Of a DNA stretch of 64,000 bases, positions 7,647-16,600 are shown one piece after another. Both the position numbers and the translations under genes were made by a program. The notes beneath the pieces were generated by a model, which made no database searches, was not told the origin of the DNA, and saw only the letters and a program-made list of their open reading frames with translations. The first letter of the stretch is position 1. The number at the start of each line of letters is the position of its first letter. The stretch comes from an uncultured Arachnia sp. (GTDB taxonomy: Bacteria > Actinomycetota > Actinomycetes > Propionibacteriales > Propionibacteriaceae), in the NCBI GenBank assembly GCA_947499145.1, contig CANMNB010000008.1:124001-188000 (forward strand). The letters are read 5' to 3'.

Positions 7647-7727
7647 GTGCACGAAGGGGGCCATTTCGGCGACGGCGTGGACCATGCGTCCACGCCGGGC
7701 CCGATTCGGCCCCTTTCGGGTACACCT
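7647..7727. repeat. palindromic repeat family A, copy 2
   Basis: It begins with GTGCACGAAGGGGGCC, shared with the copy at 2565, and ends with a GGCCCCTTTCGGGTACAC-type arm. The inner stem GGCGTGGAC (7674-7682) pairs perfectly with GTCCACGCC (7688-7696). It lies in the gap between two divergent genes, so a terminator role is less natural than for copy 1. Confidence 0.7.
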
Positions 7728-7798
7728 TCCGGAATCACCCACGCGTGTTGAACGATAAACGCTAGACTCGGCGCACGGACCCTCCAGCAGATTGGACG

Positions 7799-8647
7799 AT
7801 GACGACCATGCCGCTCGACGACACGATGACTCCCATCGACATCCCCCAGCGCCCGAACGCCCTGCCCCTGGGCACCGGGCGCCTCCCCGACGCCACCGCC
7901 GACGAGGCCTGGCACGGCCAGTACGGCAGCGTCTTCGCTCGCAACGTGGTGGAGGCCACCCTCGAGCCGTTCCTCCCCGACCCGGACCGCGCCACCGGCG
8001 CGGCGGTCCTGGTGGCACCGGGCGGCGGATTCCGGACCCTCTCGATGGAGAACGAGGGCTGGCACGTGGCGGAGGCGCTGGCCGCGCGCGGGGTCGCGGC
8101 GTTCGTGCTGAAGTACCGCCTGAACCAGACTCCCGCCGACATGGCCGGGTTCGAGCGCGTGATGGCCGAGCTGTTCTCCGGCGCCCCCCGCCCGAGGGTG
8201 GACATCGCCGAGAGCAGCGCCAACCTCGCCCCGCAGTTGGACGACGTTCGGGCCGCCTTTGACGTGATCCGCGGCGGTGATTACGGGGTCGACGCCGACC
8301 GCGTCGGAATGGTCGGCTTCTCCGCCGGCGCCATGCTCACCCTCGCCACGGCACTCGCCGCGCCCGAGACCACACCCGCGTTCATCGGCAACATCTACGG
8401 CCCGATCTCCCACGTCGAGGCGCCCCAGGACGCCCCGCCGCTGTTCGTGGCACTGGCGGCCGACGACCCGTTCTTCGCCCACGACGGCTTCGGCCTCGTC
8501 CAAGCGTGGACCGAGGCCGGGCGCCCGGTGGAGTTCCACCTCTATGAGCAGGGCGGCCACGGCTTCGGGATGTACGACAAGCCCACCACCAGCACCGGCT
8601 GGTTGGACGCCTTCGCCAACTGGCTGCGCATGCACGGGGCGCTGTGA
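7799..8647 (+). CDS. alpha/beta hydrolase, acetyl-esterase-like
   Basis: A 282-residue alpha/beta hydrolase without signal peptide. The oxyanion-hole region LVAPGGGF, nucleophile elbow GFSAG (S175), an acid in AADDPFF (D222 or D223) and histidine in GGHGFG (H254) form the catalytic triad in the usual order. The pattern is that of the acetylxylan-esterase/BD-FAE group, which remove acetyl or other acyl groups from sugars; the substrate is not known here. ATG 7799 is taken as start; ATGs at 7808 and 7826 are possible since no strong ribosome-binding site marks the first. The neighbouring glycan genes make a carbohydrate substrate plausible. Confidence 0.8.
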   Translation: MTTMPLDDTMTPIDIPQRPNALPLGTGRLPDATADEAWHGQYGSVFARNVVEATLEPFLPDPDRATGAAVLVAPGGGFRTLSMENEGWHVAEALAARGVAAFVLKYRLNQTPADMAGFERVMAELFSGAPRPRVDIAESSANLAPQLDDVRAAFDVIRGGDYGVDADRVGMVGFSAGAMLTLATALAAPETTPAFIGNIYGPISHVEAPQDAPPLFVALAADDPFFAHDGFGLVQAWTEAGRPVEFHLYEQGGHGFGMYDKPTTSTGWLDAFANWLRMHGAL

Positions 8648-8775
8648 GCGGTCTATTGGGGCTCCTCGACACGGCCCTGCGCGGCCCGCTCGCGGGACAG
8701 CCCGGCCCGACCCACTCACACACGGGTTGCCACTGCGCGGCAATGAGACGCTGTCGCACGGGCCAAGATCGGCTC

Positions 8776-8805
8776 TAGACTCCCAAAGTATTAGCGTCGT
8801 ATACT
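8776..8805 (+). promoter_or_regulatory. promoter of the structured leader and NadE-like gene
   Basis: A TATACT -10 box (8800-8805) stands in a short AT-rich patch, with a poor -35 candidate TAGACT (8776-8781) at 18-nt spacing. Transcription from here would start near 8812 and produce a leader of about 250 nt. Between the esterase stop and this promoter only a degenerate family C half-unit (8661-8695) is seen. Confidence 0.5.
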
Positions 8806-8813
8806 TCTTTCGA

Positions 8814-8939
8814 GGGATAGGGGGTGTTCCATGGCGGAGCAGGCGGACCACGGAACGCGCGCAGTGACAAACAGGTTCCCTATCCCCTAGTCACGACAAG
8901 AGAATGGTGAGACCCTGAAGCATCAGGCGCTGTCTCACC
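8814..8939 (+). ncRNA. candidate structured leader RNA upstream of the NadE-like gene
   Basis: Two foldable modules follow the promoter. In the first, GGGATAGGGG (8814-8823) can pair imperfectly with CCCTATCCCC (8878-8887), and nested GTTCCATGG pairs with CCACGGAAC at 8 of 9. In the second, GGTGAGAC (8906-8913) pairs perfectly with GTCTCACC (8932-8939), with an inner perfect CCTGA/TCAGG stem and AGCA loop. The first module overlaps a 19-codon ORF, so translation would compete with folding. No known riboswitch class was recognised. It could be an attenuator, a small RNA or a chance fold. Confidence 0.4.
8831..8890 (+). CDS. possible 19-residue leader peptide
   Basis: ATG to TAG encodes MAEQADHGTRAVTNRFPIP, preceded by AGGGGGTG, a good ribosome-binding site 5 nt before the ATG. 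Its coding region lies between and within the arms of the first hairpin of the leader. It is too short to classify and the amino-acid composition shows no run of a single residue as in classical attenuators, though it ends in FPIP. It may be chance. Confidence 0.3.
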   Translation: MAEQADHGTRAVTNRFPIP

Positions 8940-9064
8940 CGCGAACGTTCGAGTAACGCTCTGACGCCCCTCGCGGACGCAGAAGCCCGACGATGGCCGA
9001 GAGAACTCACAACTCATCACATGACCCAGCCATGGGTAATCGCCCTGACGAAACGGGATGAACG

Positions 9065-10051
9065 ATGCACCGAATGGATTTTGGATTGCCTGACCTCAGC
9101 CTTGACTGCGAAGACACGGTCGCCACCATCACGGCCATGCTCCGCAAGCAGTTGGCGGCCTCCCACCGCGAAGGATTCGTCGTCTCCCTGTCCGGCGAAC
9201 TCGATTCCAGCGTCCTGGCGGCCCTGTGCGTCCGGGCGGTGGGACCCGATCGCGTCTTCGGACTCCATCTGCTCGAGCGGGAATCAGCACGGAAGACCAT
9301 CGAGCTCAGTTGGTCAGTGAGCGAGCGCTTCGGGTTCGACTCTGTCGTCGAGGAGATCTCGGAGACTCTCGACGCGTTCGGCTGTCGGCAACGCTATGAC
9401 GCCGCAGTCCGCACCGTGATCCCGGGCTACGGTCATGGCTGGAGGTCCGAAGTGGTCCTGCCAGAAGTAGGGCGCGACGACCGGTTATGGCTGCATTCGA
9501 TTGTCGCGGAGGACCCACTCGGTGACCGGTCGCGACACGCCCTCACCCAAGATGCCTATCGCGAGATCGTTGCCGCCACCATCCGATGCGGACAGAGGGT
9601 GCGTCAATTGTTCGAGTGCTACCATGCCGACCGCCTGAACTACGTCGTCGCCGGGACCCCGGATCGCCTTGAGTACGACCGAGGGTTCTTTGTGAGGCTG
9701 GGTGATGGACCATCGGACGTGCGGCCCATCACACATCTCTACATGAGCCAGGTTCTCGCCCTTGCGGAGCACCTGGGGGTACCTGATGCGGTTCGGGAGC
9801 AGTCGTTCCGGACGGAACTTGGAACTTCTGTACCCGAGATGGAGCCACGCCCCATGACGTCGCCACACCTACTGGACCTGTGCCTGTATGCGCATGACCA
9901 CGAGATCCCGCCGCAGCAACTAGCAGCCGCGGCCGGTCTCGACCCCCAGGACATCCAGGTGGTGATGATGGACATCGAACACAAGCGACGGGTCCACCAC
10001 GACGTTCCCCCTGCCCCGGCAGCCCCCCAGCAAGAACTCGTCACGACCTGA
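9065..10051 (+). CDS. NAD-synthase-like ATP pyrophosphatase
   Basis: A 328-residue member of the NadE / adenine-nucleotide alpha-hydrolase fold. The P-loop is S43-G-E-L-D-S-S49, where NAD synthases have SGGxDSS, so the second glycine is Glu. Further on, GTPDRLEYDRGFF (about 197-209), LGDGPSDVRPI and LYMSQVLALAEHLGVP correspond to the GT-N-x-E, GDG and Pi-x-LyKtqV blocks of NadE. There is no glutaminase domain. NadE homologues activate a carboxylate with ATP and aminate it; in a glycan cluster such an enzyme could amidate a sugar acid or similar group. That role is inference. The weak CGGGA before ATG 9065 supports this start; ATG 9074 is possible. Confidence 0.7.
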   Translation: MHRMDFGLPDLSLDCEDTVATITAMLRKQLAASHREGFVVSLSGELDSSVLAALCVRAVGPDRVFGLHLLERESARKTIELSWSVSERFGFDSVVEEISETLDAFGCRQRYDAAVRTVIPGYGHGWRSEVVLPEVGRDDRLWLHSIVAEDPLGDRSRHALTQDAYREIVAATIRCGQRVRQLFECYHADRLNYVVAGTPDRLEYDRGFFVRLGDGPSDVRPITHLYMSQVLALAEHLGVPDAVREQSFRTELGTSVPEMEPRPMTSPHLLDLCLYAHDHEIPPQQLAAAAGLDPQDIQVVMMDIEHKRRVHHDVPPAPAAPQQELVTT

Positions 10052-10071
10052 GGCCACACACCGACCCGCCG

Positions 10072-10527
10072 TCAGGCGTATCCGAGCCGAGCGGGGGTGC
10101 TGATCGGCTCTTGCAGCGCCTCAAGCGCTCGACGCAGGCGAGTACTCGAGGTGGCTGCGGTGTAGGGGAAGTAGACGACGCTGACACCGACCGCCGCGAA
10201 CTCCTTCTCGAGTCGGCGGCCCTTCTCGGTGTCACGCCAGTCATCCCCCTTGAAGAAGTGCGTGAACCTCACGTCACTCCAGGCCTGCATCTTGTCCGGG
10301 ACGGTCTCGACGTAGACCTCATCAACGCAGCGGATGGCCCGGACGATCTCAACCCGTTCGGCCGTGGGGATCACTGGATCAACGCCCTTGACGAGTCGGA
10401 GCATCTCGTCGCTCACCACCCCTGCCACGAGGAAGTCGCAGTGCTCGCTTGCGCGTCGCAGGAGGTTGAGGTGCCCGATGTGGAACAAGTCGAAGGCCCC
10501 CGCGGCGTAACCAATCCGAACGCTCAT
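10072..10527 (-). CDS. TagD-like cytidylyltransferase
   Basis: A 151-residue nucleotidyltransferase. The N-terminus GAFDLFHIGHLNLL carries the HxGH motif (H16 and H19), followed by a KGDDW block and the TSSTRLR motif near residue 130, as in glycerol-3-phosphate cytidylyltransferase and ethanolamine-phosphate cytidylyltransferase. Such enzymes make CDP-activated alcohols from CTP. An in-frame GTG two codons upstream exists, but ATG 10527 has GGAG 5 nt before it. It lies head-to-head with no gene but tail-to-tail with the NadE-like gene (20 nt between stops), and a CDP-alcohol phosphotransferase, the natural user of its product, is encoded just upstream on the same strand. Confidence 0.85.
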   Translation of the reverse strand: MSVRIGYAAGAFDLFHIGHLNLLRRASEHCDFLVAGVVSDEMLRLVKGVDPVIPTAERVEIVRAIRCVDEVYVETVPDKMQAWSDVRFTHFFKGDDWRDTEKGRRLEKEFAAVGVSVVYFPYTAATSSTRLRRALEALQEPISTPARLGYA

Positions 10528-10586
10528 GACCACTCCATTGCGGCGATACCCGCCCGTGCGAATCTAACTTACTTATATGCGCACTG

Positions 10587-10600
10587 TACACAAGAGTGTA
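10587..10600. promoter_or_regulatory. small inverted repeat in AT-rich promoter region
   Basis: TACAC-AAGA-GTGTA lies in the AT-rich stretch (10560-10615) upstream of the cytidylyltransferase gene. On the minus strand TTGTGT and TAAGTT are possible -35/-10 elements at 16-nt spacing, so the palindrome could be an operator. Confidence 0.35.
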
Positions 10601-10667
10601 TCTGTTGGGAATATTGTCTCACGCCTCGACGCCCGCGATGCGCGGCGTCGCATCCGATGCCCCGGGC

Positions 10668-11375
10668 TCAGGGCGACAGCCTCTTGACCCACCCGGCGAT
10701 CATGGCCGCGGTGACAACCAGTGTGATGGCACCCAGACCGGTATAGAGAGGCAGGAAGACCGAGCTCACGCCCGACGTGAGGAAGGCCACACTGAGGACG
10801 CCGTAGTCCGCTGGCAGCAGCAGCAGTGACCGCAGACTGCTGGGGCGTCTGGCACCGGCCGGCCCCCGGCGCTCCAGGAACTGGGTGAGCAGGATCCCCG
10901 AGAACTGGACGACGGCCACCAGTTGGTAGGCCAGGGGGACGAGCAGCCAAGGCGTCGGAACGTCCACGTTCAGCCACGCGTGGATCAACACGGCCGTGTG
11001 GACGAGGACGGTCTTGCCCGCGTCAACGATGTGATCCAGCCACTCCCCGAGCGCCGAGCCGCCGCCACGGAGCCGGGCAACCTGCCCATCCGCGGAGTCC
11101 AGCGCGAATCCGAGAATGAGCAGCAGACCGACGATGATTCCCACCGGGACCGACGGTGGGACGATCACGAGCAGCGCCAGCCCCGTCAGCGTCGCCCCGG
11201 CGGACAGGAGGGTGACTCCGTTCGGCGACAGCCCCGCGACATGCGCCGCAGCAGCGAGTACCCGACCCAGGGGCCGATTGATCCAGCGGGAGTAATAGGA
11301 CACGCCCACCGCACTCTTCTGCGCCGACGACAAGCGAGCATGGCTCTGTCGGAACCGCGCTGCGGCACCAGTCAC
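10668..11375 (-). CDS. CDP-alcohol phosphatidyltransferase
   Basis: A 235-residue membrane enzyme with about six helices. The full catalytic signature is present: D93-x2-D96-G97-x2-A100-R101-x8-G110-x3-D114-x3-D118. These enzymes transfer a phospho-alcohol from CDP to an acceptor, or make phospholipids from CDP-diacylglycerol. The adjacent TagD-like gene suggests that it uses a CDP-polyol or CDP-aminoalcohol, perhaps to decorate a lipid or glycan. The GTG start at 11375 is the first codon before the conserved region; the protein begins with about 30 polar residues. It is about 60 nt downstream of the GH71 gene on the same strand. Confidence 0.85.
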   Translation of the reverse strand: MTGAAARFRQSHARLSSAQKSAVGVSYYSRWINRPLGRVLAAAAHVAGLSPNGVTLLSAGATLTGLALLVIVPPSVPVGIIVGLLLILGFALDSADGQVARLRGGGSALGEWLDHIVDAGKTVLVHTAVLIHAWLNVDVPTPWLLVPLAYQLVAVVQFSGILLTQFLERRGPAGARRPSSLRSLLLLPADYGVLSVAFLTSGVSSVFLPLYTGLGAITLVVTAAMIAGWVKRLSP

Positions 11376-11433
11376 GCGAACCCCCTGTGCTTCGAGGCCC
11401 GGGCCTGGCGGGTGCAGCTGAGGATCTGCGGGA

Positions 11434-13338
11434 TCAGCGCCCGGAACTCACGGCGTGATACGCCATGTCCTGCTGCTCCACTGTAGAGGCAACCGGGTCC
11501 TTCGTGCGGACACTGGCGACGACATCCCCCGTCCGTGTCACCGTCGCCGTTGAGTGCCCTGTCCTGAGAGGGAACACCTTGGCGCTGACCCCACCGGGAG
11601 CCGTATAGGAGTGGCGCACCCCTCCGACAGTCACACTGACCGTGGCCGAGGATCGGAGGACCGTCAGGACCTCGACGGTGTCACGCGGCGCCGTCGGATA
11701 GCCGCTCCACAGCCGCATCGGGCTCGGGTACGCAGGCCGGGCGTCGTGCGGATGGATGCGGTGCGTGATGTGGACCGCATCCGTGACGATGGGGGCGGTC
11801 CGACCGCTCTTGAACGTGTCGAGATAATGCCGACTGATGTCGAGGAAGGTGTCCCCGTGGTCCACCGACGGCGCGAAGTGGCCGCCCTCGGAGTAATCGT
11901 TCCAGGTCACGAGCATGACCATGTCAGCGTCCTGAGCGATGGCCTTGTCCCAGCTTGCCCGCAGCATTTCTGTGTTGCCCGCCTCGGCGAAGAGCTTCTG
12001 GTTGGGACGGGCATCCTGAACAGCGACCGGCTGCATCCAGAGCTTGCCCAAGGCATGCGCCTGGGCTGCCCAATCCGGCCCCCGCGAGGTCAGCTGTGGG
12101 TCACGCGTTCCCCAGTTGCCGAAGCCGATGCTGAGGGAGTCGTACTCGGCCATCTTCGTGGCATCCAGGAAGACGGGGAGGAAGGCCGTCGCCACGCCGT
12201 GCCTGGTGCGCATGAGGTCCAAGACCTGACGCCATTGCGCCGGGGTCTTGTTCTCGGCCTTGAAGGGGGATATCACGACGCGACCGTCGGCCAGCCTGTG
12301 CGCCGAGGAATAGGAAGCCAGCTGCGCGAGGCCGGCGGCCAGCGCCTCCGCGGAGGCCCTGCCGGCACTGGCTGTCGCATCTGGCTGCAGCATGATCCTG
12401 AAGGAGGGCGAGACCTCCGCCGCGGCTTCCATCAGCATCACGGTGCGGTCCCAGTTGGCTCCTTCAAGGCTGAGGATGTCGACGGCGAAGCCGTCGATCC
12501 CTGCCGCCATGGCTTGGCGAACCTCCATCTTGAGATCGGCCAGCTTCCAGTCACCTGACAGCGGTTCCCGGGGCAGGGGTCGGTCGCGAAGAAGCCCACC
12601 GACGCCGGCGTACTTGCCACCCTCGCCGCCCGGGACCAAGTAGTGCCGAGAGTAGTAGTCCACGCTCGGCGTGCGATTGTCGATCGAGATGGGATACGGA
12701 GGGAAGTAGTGCGCGAACACGAGCTTGTCACCGTCGCTGGCCGGGACTGCCTCCGCTACCTCAGGCGCCGAGATCGTCACCACCAGCTCGGGGGCCTTGC
12801 TGCCGGCCGCATGCAAGGTGGCCGCCGAGTCCGTCTCCTTGTTCATCAACCGAAAGGCCGCTCCGGCCTCAACCATCGCTGCAGTCTGGGCCGCGTCCAG
12901 TTTCAGATCGGCCATGGAGCCCACCCGCGCTTCACCGTTGGCGTTCAGAGCATCGCCCTGTGCCGGTGGCTGGCTACGGTGTGTCACGGCCTCCGCTTGC
13001 CACGAGTTGGCCACGGGAATCACGGCGAAATCCGTTTTGCCCCTCCCGTGGACATAGGCGACGTAGGCGCGCAGGCTGATGCCCGTGATGGCCTCGCCCG
13101 GCTTGAGTTCGACACGCGGGAACGCCACGTAGGTCGAGTAGGCAGAGGCGCTCGCATACGCCGTGGGGCTGGACGAGAAGTCCGTTGCGGGCGCAGATCG
13201 CGAGGTGTAGGTGACCTGCTCGGCGGGCAGGGTCACCGTGCGCGTCGCAGCGTTGGCGGACGCCGCCCCGGGAGGCGAGACCACCACCGCGAGGACTCCG
13301 GTGAGGAAGACGAGCAACACGGCAAGGGCGCGATGCAT
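11434..13338 (-). CDS. secreted GH71 alpha-1,3-glucanase-like protein with DNRLRE-like domain
   Basis: A 634-residue exported protein. Residues 1-30 are a signal peptide (MHRALAVLLVFLTGVLA... ending near ASA-NA). Residues about 31-190 look like a DNRLRE/CBM96-type jelly roll (WQAEAVTHRSQPP, then PELVVTI). Residues about 200-500 match glycoside hydrolase family 71: FAHYFPPYPIS, GIDGFAVDIL, and TWNDYSEGGHF near 478. About 130 C-terminal residues form further beta structure. GH71 enzymes hydrolyse alpha-1,3-glucan (mutan, fungal wall glucan). The open frame extends 42 codons upstream, but the signal peptide fixes the start at ATG 13338. It is divergent from the giant surface protein. Confidence 0.85.
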   Translation of the reverse strand: MHRALAVLLVFLTGVLAVVVSPPGAASANAATRTVTLPAEQVTYTSRSAPATDFSSSPTAYASASAYSTYVAFPRVELKPGEAITGISLRAYVAYVHGRGKTDFAVIPVANSWQAEAVTHRSQPPAQGDALNANGEARVGSMADLKLDAAQTAAMVEAGAAFRLMNKETDSAATLHAAGSKAPELVVTISAPEVAEAVPASDGDKLVFAHYFPPYPISIDNRTPSVDYYSRHYLVPGGEGGKYAGVGGLLRDRPLPREPLSGDWKLADLKMEVRQAMAAGIDGFAVDILSLEGANWDRTVMLMEAAAEVSPSFRIMLQPDATASAGRASAEALAAGLAQLASYSSAHRLADGRVVISPFKAENKTPAQWRQVLDLMRTRHGVATAFLPVFLDATKMAEYDSLSIGFGNWGTRDPQLTSRGPDWAAQAHALGKLWMQPVAVQDARPNQKLFAEAGNTEMLRASWDKAIAQDADMVMLVTWNDYSEGGHFAPSVDHGDTFLDISRHYLDTFKSGRTAPIVTDAVHITHRIHPHDARPAYPSPMRLWSGYPTAPRDTVEVLTVLRSSATVSVTVGGVRHSYTAPGGVSAKVFPLRTGHSTATVTRTGDVVASVRTKDPVASTVEQQDMAYHAVSSGR

Positions 13339-13402
13339 GACGCGAGGGGATGAGAGGTGGGAGATCAAGAATCTGAACCTTGTCGTGAGAGAAGCGGCCA
13401 AT

Positions 13403-13429
13403 CTGAGAATCCTGAGAAACCTGAACGGA
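13403..13429. repeat. three 9-bp direct repeats in a divergent promoter region
   Basis: CTGAGAATC, CTGAGAAAC and CTGAACGGA follow one another at 9-nt spacing, with related CTGAACC at 13373 and CTCAGAATC at 13441. They lie between the GH71 gene and the large surface-protein gene and could be binding sites for a shared regulator. Confidence 0.35.
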
Positions 13430-13515
13430 CCGTAACAAATCCTCAGAATCAGAGCCAACGCCACTCCTGGGATCGCAGCAAAGTTGCCTCTGCAGCTGGA
13501 TGTAAATATTTGTTC

Positions 13516-13544
13516 TTGACGTTGAGAGTGAGCAGTCCTACCCT
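13516..13544 (+). promoter_or_regulatory. sigma70-type promoter of the large surface-protein gene
   Basis: TTGACG (13516-13521), a 17-nt spacer and TACCCT (13539-13544) give a near-consensus promoter. The predicted transcript has a leader of about 80 nt and an AGGAAGG ribosome-binding site before ATG 13633. Confidence 0.65.
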
Positions 13545-13632
13545 GAGGGAGACGGGCGTTGCCGCGCCGAAGGGCACCGACGACCGCCTGATTGATGCCG
13601 AGTTCGAGCGATGGAGCTAGGAAGGCACGTCG

Positions 13633-16600
13633 ATGCGCAGATATACCCGAGGACCCCTGGCCGTTCTCACTGTCTTCTCCCTCGCACTGGCCGGTCTGGC
13701 CGGCATCGTGGGCAACGTCCGTGCTCTCAGCCCTGGCGTCGCGTTTGGCGCGGTCAATCAGTCCACATGGCAGACCAACAACGTCGTGTGGGACCTCGCC
13801 TCCGCCCAGGGCAAAGTGTTCGCGGGGGGTTCCTTCACCCAGGTTCGCCCCCCTGACGGAGCCCCCGGCAACGCGACCGCACGCGTCGGGCTGGTGGTGC
13901 TGGACGCCGCAACCGGCGCGCCCTCTGACTGCCAGTTCCGCATTGGCGGACTCTCGAGCCGCGTCCGGACCATTGAGGCCTCACCCGACGGCAGCACGGT
14001 GTGGATCGCAGGCGAATTCTCCTCGGTCAATGGCGTCTCCCGGACACGACTCGCAGCCCTGGACGTTGCGAACTGCTCCGTCCGGACCGGCTTCAACGCG
14101 GGCAGCATCTCCGCCGAGGTCTTCGACCTCGCGGTCTTCGGCAACACCCTCTACCTGGCCGGCGGCTTCTCGAACGTGGCCGGGTCTGTCCGGCAGTACT
14201 TCGCTGCCGTGAACGCCAGCAGCGGCGCCCTCCTCCCCTGGACGGCCGACGGCCAGAGCTACCCGGGCGCGGGAGTCAACAAGCGAGGGCGCGCCGTCGA
14301 GGTGTCGCCCGACGGTCTCAAGGTGGTCATCGGGGGCTACTTCTATTACATCGACGGCGTGTTCTCACATTCGATCGCCATTGTGTCCTCGGCCGACTCC
14401 GGCCAACCCGAAGGCTCACTGCTCAAGACCTACCCGCAGGGATTCATCCCCGGCAACCCGAACGCGACCAGTCCGGACGCCAACGCACCCAGTGGGACGT
14501 CAGCCACCCATGCGATCGTCAATGGCCACGGCGACGGCCGCTTCTACATCGGCAACGAGGGCATCGGCGGCGGAGTGTTCGACGGCCGCGCTGCCTTCCG
14601 CTGGTCCGACGGCGAGCAGGTCTGGCGGGACACGTGCCTCGGCGCCACGCAGGACATCATCGAGGACAGCGGAACCCTCTACGCCGCGCACCACGTGCAT
14701 GACTGCTCCGGCATCGACGGCGTCCAGGACGGCCGCCGCTTCTACCTGTCCGCCCAGAGCACGGACACGATGCTCCACTACGGCTGGAAGCCGGACCTCA
14801 ACGACGGCACCGGGGAGGGCATCGGCCCTCGCGCCCTCAGCATCGCAGCCACGGACACGCAACGATTCCTCTGGGTCGGCGGCGAGTTCACCCGGGTCAA
14901 CGGTTCCCCCCAGCAGGGATTGACCCGATTCTCGGACGTCTCCTCCGCGCCGTCGGCGCCGACGATCGTCCCGACCGCGATGTCGAACGGTACCGTCCAG
15001 ATCCGGCTGCGTACGGTCGTCGACGATGACGACTCCCACCTCACCTATCGCGTGTACCGCAACGGCTCCACGACCCCCATCTGGGAGGGGACGGCCACAT
15101 CCCTGTGGTGGCAGCGTCCGCAGGTCACCGTCGTCGACGACGACGTGTCCCCGGGCACCCTCTACGTCTACCGGGTCGAAGTCAGCGACGGGATCCACAC
15201 ACGCACCAGCGGGACCGTGGGAGTCCGCGCCGTGGCGCCCGACACCACCTACCAGTCGACGGTGATCGCGGACCAACCGGCACGCCTCTACTGGGACTCG
15301 TCCATGACCGGGGCGTCCACTGACACCGGCTCCGGGTCCTGGGTCCACGACGCCAGCGCACGCGAGAGCGGCGGAGCGCAGATGAACGGCATCGGCATGC
15401 GGGGTGTCACCCGCGCGAGCGAGGGCGCAGTCCCCGGCGACACCACCGGGTCCCTCCTCTTCGACGGGGTCGACGACTACGTGTGGAACGACCAGATCGC
15501 TCCGGCCCCCTCCACCTACAGCATCGAGGCCTGGTTCCGGACCACCACCACGCGCGGCGGCAAGCTGATCGGATTCGGCAACGGCCGCCCGAGGACCGAC
15601 GACAACAGCACGCAACTCTCCGGAAGCTATGACCGCCACGTCTACATGCTCAACAACGGGCGCTTGAGATTCGGTGTCTGGACGGGCAGCGCGGCCACCA
15701 TCACCAGCGCCGGCGCCTTCAACGACGGCCAGTGGCACCACGTCGTCGCGACGCAGGGGCCCGGCGGCATGAGCCTGTGGGTCGACGGCCAGCGCCAGGG
15801 GACGTCGTCCGTCACGACGGCCCAGTCCTACCGCGGCGTCTGGCACGTCGGCGGCGACAACCTGAACGGGTGGCCCGATCGCCCGTCCAGCAACTTCTTC
15901 GAGGGTCACATCGACGAAGTGGCCATCTACGACTACGTCCTGGACCGCGCCCAGATTCTGAACCACGCCATCACGGGCGGCAAGACGCCCACCGTCAACA
16001 CCGCACCCTCCGACGTCTATGGGGCCTCGGTGTTCAACCAGGACCCCGAGCTGTACTGGCGTCTCAACGACTCCACCTCGACGGCCGTAGATGCGAGCTA
16101 CTTCGGGCAACAGCCCGGCAGCTACAACACTGGCGTCGTTCATCCGGTGGCGGGGGTCCTCACCGATCACCTGCCTGCCGAGCTCAACGGCGCAGCGTCC
16201 TTCGCCGGTAACAACAGCTCGACAGTAGCCACCGCGACGATGCTCAGTCCGACGCCGTCATACTCGCTCCAGCTCTGGTTCAAAGCTGCCAGCGGAGCAC
16301 GCGGCAAGCTCGTCGGCTTTGAGAACACGGCCACGGGGAGCGGCAGCTCCTACGACAAGCACGTCTACATGACGAACTCGGGACAACTGGTCTTCGGTGT
16401 CTACACCGGCTCCGCCCAGACCCTCGTGAGCCCTGAGTCCTACAGCGACGATGCGTGGCACATGCTCGTGGCCACCCAGGACGTGTCTGGGATGAAGCTG
16501 TACGTCGACGGCGAGCTCGTGGCCGCCAACGCCGTCACCAACGCCGAGACCGGTGCCGGTTATTGGCGCCTCGGCGGCGGCAACCTCGGGTCGTGGCCGC

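Noticed and set aside
8648-9064. tRNA or tmRNA in the gap before the NadE-like gene
   Set aside because: No cloverleaf or CCA end was found; the hairpins do not fit tRNA arms.
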